From: CAZJHX01 sp964545715
GTDB lineage: Bacteria > Myxococcota_A > UBA9042 > GCA-2863065
Length of the DNA stretch: 9,248 nt
Assembly: GCA_964545715.1 (NCBI GenBank)
Contig: CAZJHX010000260.1
Location: forward strand, 1-9,248
Direction: 5' to 3'
Both the position numbers and the translations under genes were made by a program. Positions 6,314 to 9,248 of the stretch are shown piece by piece (the stretch's first letter is position 1; each line of letters starts with the position of its first letter). The notes beneath the pieces were generated by a model, which made no database searches, had not been told where the DNA came from, and saw only the letters and a program-made list of their open reading frames with translations.

Positions 6314-6400
6314 ATGACATCACGTTACCTTGCTTCCGGATCCGGTAGGCACTTGCCCGTCACACTGACCACAGGCTCGACGGCGACGATCTCTTTCTGA
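6314..6400 (+). CDS. Possible 28-codon leader peptide
   Basis: A short ORF starts with ATG at 6314, six nucleotides after a perfect GGAGG (6303-6307), and ends with TGA at 6398-6400. The product begins MTSRYLASGSGRH and ends GSTATISF; it has no signal sequence and no run of a single amino acid of the kind that marks amino-acid attenuators. A GC-rich hairpin starts 8 nt after the stop. The arrangement resembles a translated leader before the regulator operon, but a chance ORF cannot be excluded. Confidence 0.35.
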   Translation: MTSRYLASGSGRHLPVTLTTGSTATISF

Positions 6401-6407
6401 CGGCTTG

Positions 6408-6430
6408 GCTCGCCCCTCTCGGGGCTCAGC
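6408..6430 (+). terminator. Leader hairpin with short U-rich tail
   Basis: GCCCC (6412-6416), loop TCTC, GGGGC (6421-6425), extended by GCT/AGC across a small internal bulge and followed by TTCTTA. It looks like a weak intrinsic terminator or attenuator about 95 nt before the regulator start. No convincing full gene ends upstream of it on this strand, so it may act on the operon leader transcript. Confidence 0.35.
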
Positions 6431-6513
6431 TTCTTACACCGCGTCCGTGAACTCTACTTCGTGCCCCGAGGGTTGACAGATCGATGGCTCGTGCTCCGGA
6501 GACGGGAAAGACC

Positions 6514-6518
6514 AGGAG
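6514..6518 (+). promoter_or_regulatory. Ribosome binding site deciding a TTG start
   Basis: AGGAG lies six nucleotides before the TTG at 6525. The frame has no ATG or GTG between the upstream stop (6474-6476) and the conserved part of the regulator, so this site supports the rare TTG start. Confidence 0.7.
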
Positions 6519-6524
6519 TCCGGT

Positions 6525-7109
6525 TTGAAGTCTTCGCGACAGTTGTTCGACGCCGTCAGGTTGCTCAAAGTTGGCGTGTTGCTCGTGGACCATGAGCGGC
6601 GCATTCTGTATGCCAACCCCAGTGCTCGGGCTGTGCTTCAGCACCGCGATGGGCTGAGTAGCGATGACGGGCGGATCTGCGGTGTTGATCCGGAGAGTGA
6701 CTCTCGGCTGCAGCAGTTGGTGGACACCATGATCGGGGCTGACGACCGTACGCCGGAGGCGATTGCGTTGCAGATCGATCGGCCATCCGGGTTGCTGTCA
6801 TACCAAGCACGTGCGACTCAGGTGCAGGGGGGCAGGCGGGTCTTGATGTTTCTAAGCGACCCTGCGCTGCCGGTGGCCGAGCTGTCCTGTGTGCGGCAGA
6901 TGTACGGGTTGACGACGGCGGAATCGGAGGTGGCGTTGTTGCTTGTGGAGGGGCACGATGTTCGTCAGATCGCTGAGCTGCGGAGTGTGGGTGTCGAGAC
7001 GGTGAGGACGTTATTGAAGCGGACGTTTGAGAAAACGGGCACGCGCCGGCAGATCGACCTGGTCCGGGTGGTGCTTTGCGGCGCTGCCGCGGTTTGCGCG
7101 TGTGAGTGA
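6525..7109 (+). CDS. PAS-like / LuxR-type HTH transcriptional regulator
   Basis: A 194-aa predicted one-component regulator. Residues 9-110 look like a PAS-like sensor fold (LKVGVLLVDHERRILYANPSARAVL, then a beta-rich segment ending RRVLMFLSDP). Residues 129-184 are a LuxR/FixJ-family HTH: LTTAESEVALLLVEGHDVRQIAELRSVGVETVRTLLKRTFEKTG. No receiver domain with a phosphoacceptor Asp is present, so it should respond to a ligand or a protein rather than to a histidine kinase. The start is TTG at 6525, with AGGAG at ideal spacing. The 3' end overlaps the sigma factor gene by 8 nt, which implies translational coupling and a common transcript. It is the first gene of the operon and likely controls expression of the sigma/anti-sigma/caspase genes behind it, or acts alongside the sigma factor. 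The C-terminal CGAAAVCACE is a nonconserved tail. Confidence 0.85.
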   Translation: MKSSRQLFDAVRLLKVGVLLVDHERRILYANPSARAVLQHRDGLSSDDGRICGVDPESDSRLQQLVDTMIGADDRTPEAIALQIDRPSGLLSYQARATQVQGGRRVLMFLSDPALPVAELSCVRQMYGLTTAESEVALLLVEGHDVRQIAELRSVGVETVRTLLKRTFEKTGTRRQIDLVRVVLCGAAAVCACE

Positions 7110-7650
7110 CGAGCTTATTGTTGCGCTTCGGCGCGGTGAGGCGTGGGCGCGGCGACAACTCTATGAGCGTTTCTGGGATCTGCCGTATCGCAAGGCTCGT
7201 CGCATTGTCGGAAACGACGGGGATGGGCACGACGTCGTGGCCGGGGTTATGGTCGACTTCATGGACCGGCTTGTACACAGTTTTCGGGGGCAGAGCGACA
7301 AGGCGATTCGGGCGTATCTGGTGACTGCGACGATCTCCAGAGCCACACGGTACCAAGCCCGCAAGAGGCAGGTGCTTGCGCAGGGTGACGTGTCTGCAGT
7401 GGCGGACACTGCGCGGCAGCCCAGCGATCCATTGCTGCGGACCCGCCTCGAGCGGTGTCTGAGCCAACTGCCTCCGCGTGCTCGACAGGTGTTGCGGCTG
7501 AAGTTCGGGCGCGACCTGGACAACACTGAGATTGCCAACCTGCTCGGTGTGACGCGAGCGGCGATCAGCAAGGTTCTCGTCCACGAGCAGAAGGGTGCCC
7601 TGTCCCGGCTGAGGCGGTGCCTTGGATCATCCGAGCCGGAGGTCGCATGA
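7102..7650 (+). CDS. ECF-type RNA polymerase sigma factor
   Basis: A 182-aa sigma-70 family protein of extracytoplasmic-function size with only regions 2 and 4. Region 2 spans about 12-85 (ARRQLYERFWDLPYRKARRIVGN, VMVDFMDRLVHSFRG, AIRAYLVTATISRATRYQARKR) and binds core polymerase and the -10 element. Region 4 spans about 112-170 (LSQLPPRARQVLRLKFGRDLDNTEIANLLGVTRAAISKVL) and ends in an HTH for the -35 element. The GTG start at 7102 overlaps the regulator stop by 8 nt; an extension further upstream lies inside the regulator gene and lacks similarity. The stop overlaps the anti-sigma start as ATGA. Coupling to the anti-sigma gene implies that the sigma factor is held inactive until a signal frees it. 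Its target promoters probably include its own operon, but no matching promoter was identified. Confidence 0.88.
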   Translation: MSDELIVALRRGEAWARRQLYERFWDLPYRKARRIVGNDGDGHDVVAGVMVDFMDRLVHSFRGQSDKAIRAYLVTATISRATRYQARKRQVLAQGDVSAVADTARQPSDPLLRTRLERCLSQLPPRARQVLRLKFGRDLDNTEIANLLGVTRAAISKVLVHEQKGALSRLRRCLGSSEPEVA

Positions 7651-8399
7651 CTGTTGAGGACCTGCTTCGTGAGCGGTTCAACGATATGGCGGACGCCGCG
7701 TCTGAGGATTGCGGCCACCTGGAGGATACGGCTCTGTTGTTGGCGGGCGAATTGCCTCAAAATGCCGTGGCGCATGCCCGCGCTCATGCGACGAGCTGTC
7801 CCACGTGCTCTGAAGCCATTCGCGAGTTGGACACGCCGGATCGTCGTCGTTGGAAGCCCTGGATCGGGCCGGCAATCGGCTTAGCGGCTGCTGCGGCGCT
7901 GGTGTTTGTGCTGATACCTCCCGATGCTCCCCCGGAGTCCGACACGGCAACCAGCCTGACACCGAAGGGAGAGATGGGCGTTGAGGCGCGAGGTGACCGG
8001 CTGATCGTGGCCGCCCAGAGAGGTGGCCTGCGCTGGAGGGTACGGGCCGATAGTCGGCTGATGGCGGGTGACCGGATCGGGTTGTTCTACTCGGCAGCGG
8101 CCGCGGGCGTTCTGAGCGTACTCCACGTCGACACTGGGGGCGCGGTAACCCCACTGTACCCGCCGGGAGGACCGGGTGCGCCAATCCAAGCCGGCGATGA
8201 GCTTCGCTTGCCCGATGGAGCTGCGATGAGCGTCGCCGAAGGTTGTGAGTGGTTTGTGGGTGTGTTCTCCGATGCGCCGCTCGATCCAACTATGATAGTT
8301 GCGGTTCTACGCCAGGCCGCGCGGGGCGCGGAGGGCTGCACACTGAGTGCGACTGTTCCGGGGGCTCGGACTGTGGACGTATTGGCCGTCCAGCGTTAG
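7647..8399 (+). CDS. Zinc-finger anti-sigma factor with DUF4384-like domain
   Basis: A 250-aa predicted membrane anti-sigma factor. The ATG at 7647 overlaps the sigma factor stop (ATGA), and GGAGG at 7638-7642 lies 4 nt upstream. The cytoplasmic N-terminus has the ZAS zinc-binding pattern HATSCPTC (His47, Cys51, Cys54), preceded by Cys22 or His24 as fourth ligand. One transmembrane helix spans about 71-91 (PWIGPAIGLAAAAALVFVLIP). The extracytoplasmic part (about 120-220) reads GDRIGLFYSAAAAGVLSVLHVDTGG, VTPLYPPGG, AGDELRLPDG, WFVGVFSDAPLD; this matches the layout of DUF4384 domains, which I know mainly from proteins linked to caspase-type proteases. It should bind the sigma factor encoded just upstream and sequester it at the membrane. 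The outer domain is the likely sensor or interaction site for the exported caspase encoded next. The DUF4384 call is from pattern memory. Confidence 0.85.
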   Translation: MTVEDLLRERFNDMADAASEDCGHLEDTALLLAGELPQNAVAHARAHATSCPTCSEAIRELDTPDRRRWKPWIGPAIGLAAAAALVFVLIPPDAPPESDTATSLTPKGEMGVEARGDRLIVAAQRGGLRWRVRADSRLMAGDRIGLFYSAAAAGVLSVLHVDTGGAVTPLYPPGGPGAPIQAGDELRLPDGAAMSVAEGCEWFVGVFSDAPLDPTMIVAVLRQAARGAEGCTLSATVPGARTVDVLAVQR

Positions 8400-8411
8400 C
8401 ATCACCGTGAG

Positions 8412-9248
8412 TTGAGACGTGTTTGCAGCATCTTGCTGGTGGCGCTGTTCGCGATGCCGCAGGCCGCCGCGATTACGCTGCGGTACGCCATCATTATCGG
8501 CAACGACTCGAGCGGGGGAACTGCACTTCCTCCGCTGCAACATGCCGAGCGCGAGGCGGGGCGACTCTCTGATGCGCTCGTCAAGTTCGCCGCGTTCGAC
8601 GAGACGCGGACCATTCTGCTCAAACGGCCGTCTCGTCAGGAGTTGACCGCCGCAGCGGTGCGCATCGCGTCCTGGAAGCGTCGCGACCTGGAGGCCTTCG
8701 GCGGAGCGGACACCTTTTTCGCGTTCTTCTACACCGGGCACGGGCTCAAGGGCCGGGTGTTGCTGGCCGACGGCACCCTCTCCAAGGCGGAGTTGGGGGA
8801 CCTGTTTCGGCGCATCGACGCCGACTTCACCCTGGGGTTCTTTGACGCGTGCTACAGCGCCAGCCTGGATCCGGAGTTGCTGGGGAAAGGCGGCATCAAG
8901 CCGACCCCGGGGGTCAATGTCTTTGAGACGCTGCCCGCCGAGCTCCTGCGCGCCGAGGGCACCATGTGGTTTGTGTCCAGCGGCCCGGATGAGCTGAGCT
9001 TCGAGGACTCAAAACTCGGGGGCGTTTTCACCCACTACTTCATCCAAGCGCTAAGCCGTGCCGACCGTGACGGGCCGGGGATAACACTCGACCGGATCTG
9101 GCGTTACGCTCAGCGTCACACCGTGCGTCATACGTCAGAGCGTCGGCGGCGTCAGAAGCCGCGCATGATCACCCGCGTCAAGGGCGAGGCCTTCCTGTGC
9201 CTCCTCGAAACTCGTCTGCCCAGCAAGGTCAGGCACTTCCGGCCCTCA
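8412..9248 (+). CDS. Exported caspase-family (C14) protease, partial
   Basis: The frame is open to the window end, so at least 279 residues are present and the 3' end is missing. The TTG at 8412, 12 nt after the anti-sigma stop, opens a signal peptide RRVCSILLVALFAMPQAAA with cleavage likely after Ala20; ATG at 8454 would delete it. The p20 caspase fold follows: YAIIIGNDSSG at the first strand, FFAFFYTGHG with catalytic His110, TLGFFDACYSA with catalytic Cys147, then WFVSSGPDELSFED and GGVFTHYFIQAL. Both dyad residues are intact. Members of peptidase family C14 (metacaspase/orthocaspase type) usually cleave after Arg or Lys; specificity here is unknown. An export signal implies action in the periplasm or outside. 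Being last of the visible operon, it may be an effector released when the sigma factor is active, or a protease acting on the anti-sigma outer domain. Anything after 9248 is unseen. Confidence 0.85.
   Translation, partial: MRRVCSILLVALFAMPQAAAITLRYAIIIGNDSSGGTALPPLQHAEREAGRLSDALVKFAAFDETRTILLKRPSRQELTAAAVRIASWKRRDLEAFGGADTFFAFFYTGHGLKGRVLLADGTLSKAELGDLFRRIDADFTLGFFDACYSASLDPELLGKGGIKPTPGVNVFETLPAELLRAEGTMWFVSSGPDELSFEDSKLGGVFTHYFIQALSRADRDGPGITLDRIWRYAQRHTVRHTSERRRRQKPRMITRVKGEAFLCLLETRLPSKVRHFRPS

Larger units (their letters stand above)
6241..6524. promoter_or_regulatory. Divergent intergenic region upstream of the regulator operon
   Basis: This 284-nt stretch separates the minus-strand lipoprotein from the plus-strand operon and should carry promoters for both. 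It holds a possible short leader ORF (6314-6400) and a hairpin (6408-6430), listed separately, a 10-bp palindrome CCGGATCCGG (6336-6345), and a lone TTGACA (6473-6478) without a matching -10 box at normal spacing. No confident promoter could be assigned. Confidence 0.4.

Noticed and set aside
6473..6478. Perfect TTGACA as a -35 box for the regulator operon
   Set aside because: No -10-like hexamer at 16-18 nt spacing (CCGGAG at 17), so a promoter call is not supported.
6565..7584. 339-codon frame on the minus strand opposite the regulator and sigma genes
   Set aside because: Pro/Arg/Ser-rich low-complexity product; the plus strand has unmistakable LuxR HTH and sigma motifs.
1..9248. CRISPR arrays, transposases, integrases or rRNA genes
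   Set aside because: No regularly spaced repeats, no recombinase or transposase motifs and no rRNA-like sequence seen; the 15-bp repeats at 929-973 are coding and contiguous.

Overview
The window looks like chromosome from a high-GC Gram-negative bacterium, most likely a deltaproteobacterium of the Myxococcota type. The grounds are the frequent GTG and TTG starts in tightly overlapping genes, at least three short lipoproteins, an FGE-fold lipoprotein with an Asp/Pro-rich linker, and an ECF sigma / zinc-finger anti-sigma / caspase cluster. The taxonomic call is inference; no marker gene is complete here.

Left part, + strand (1-2047): the 3' end of a B12-type radical SAM gene that has lost its iron-sulfur half (66-752). 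It is coupled through a GTGA overlap to a lipoprotein carrying a PPC-like beta domain and an FGE/SUMF1-fold domain (749-2047). A run of minus-strand genes converges on it, with only 4 bases between the stop codons.

Middle, - strand (5830 down to 2052): a small protein and an AbiEii/MNT-type nucleotidyltransferase (possible toxin-antitoxin pair, 8 nt overlap). Then comes an apparent three-gene unit: an unrecognised membrane protein, an unrecognised lipoprotein, and a cytochrome c fused to an NnrU-family membrane domain. The last two share a GTGA overlap, which suggests a small membrane redox module.

Boundary (5867-5943, - strand): 37 nt match, from memory, the 3' half of bacterial initiator tRNA-fMet (positions 35-71). 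The match starts inside the anticodon loop and is followed by a 12-bp hairpin. No 5' half of a tRNA is present. This is what the far attachment site of an element integrated in a tRNA-fMet gene looks like. By the usual geometry the element would extend to the right, beyond the window.

Right part: a 78-aa lipoprotein on the - strand, a divergent intergenic region holding a possible 28-codon leader ORF and a hairpin, then a + strand operon of overlapping genes. The operon encodes a PAS-like/LuxR-HTH regulator (TTG start), an ECF sigma factor (GTG, 8 nt overlap), a membrane zinc-finger anti-sigma factor with an extracytoplasmic DUF4384-like domain (ATGA overlap), and an exported caspase-fold protease cut off by the window end. 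The layout suggests a signalling system in which cell-envelope state, and possibly proteolysis, controls a dedicated sigma factor. This is the most interesting system in the window.
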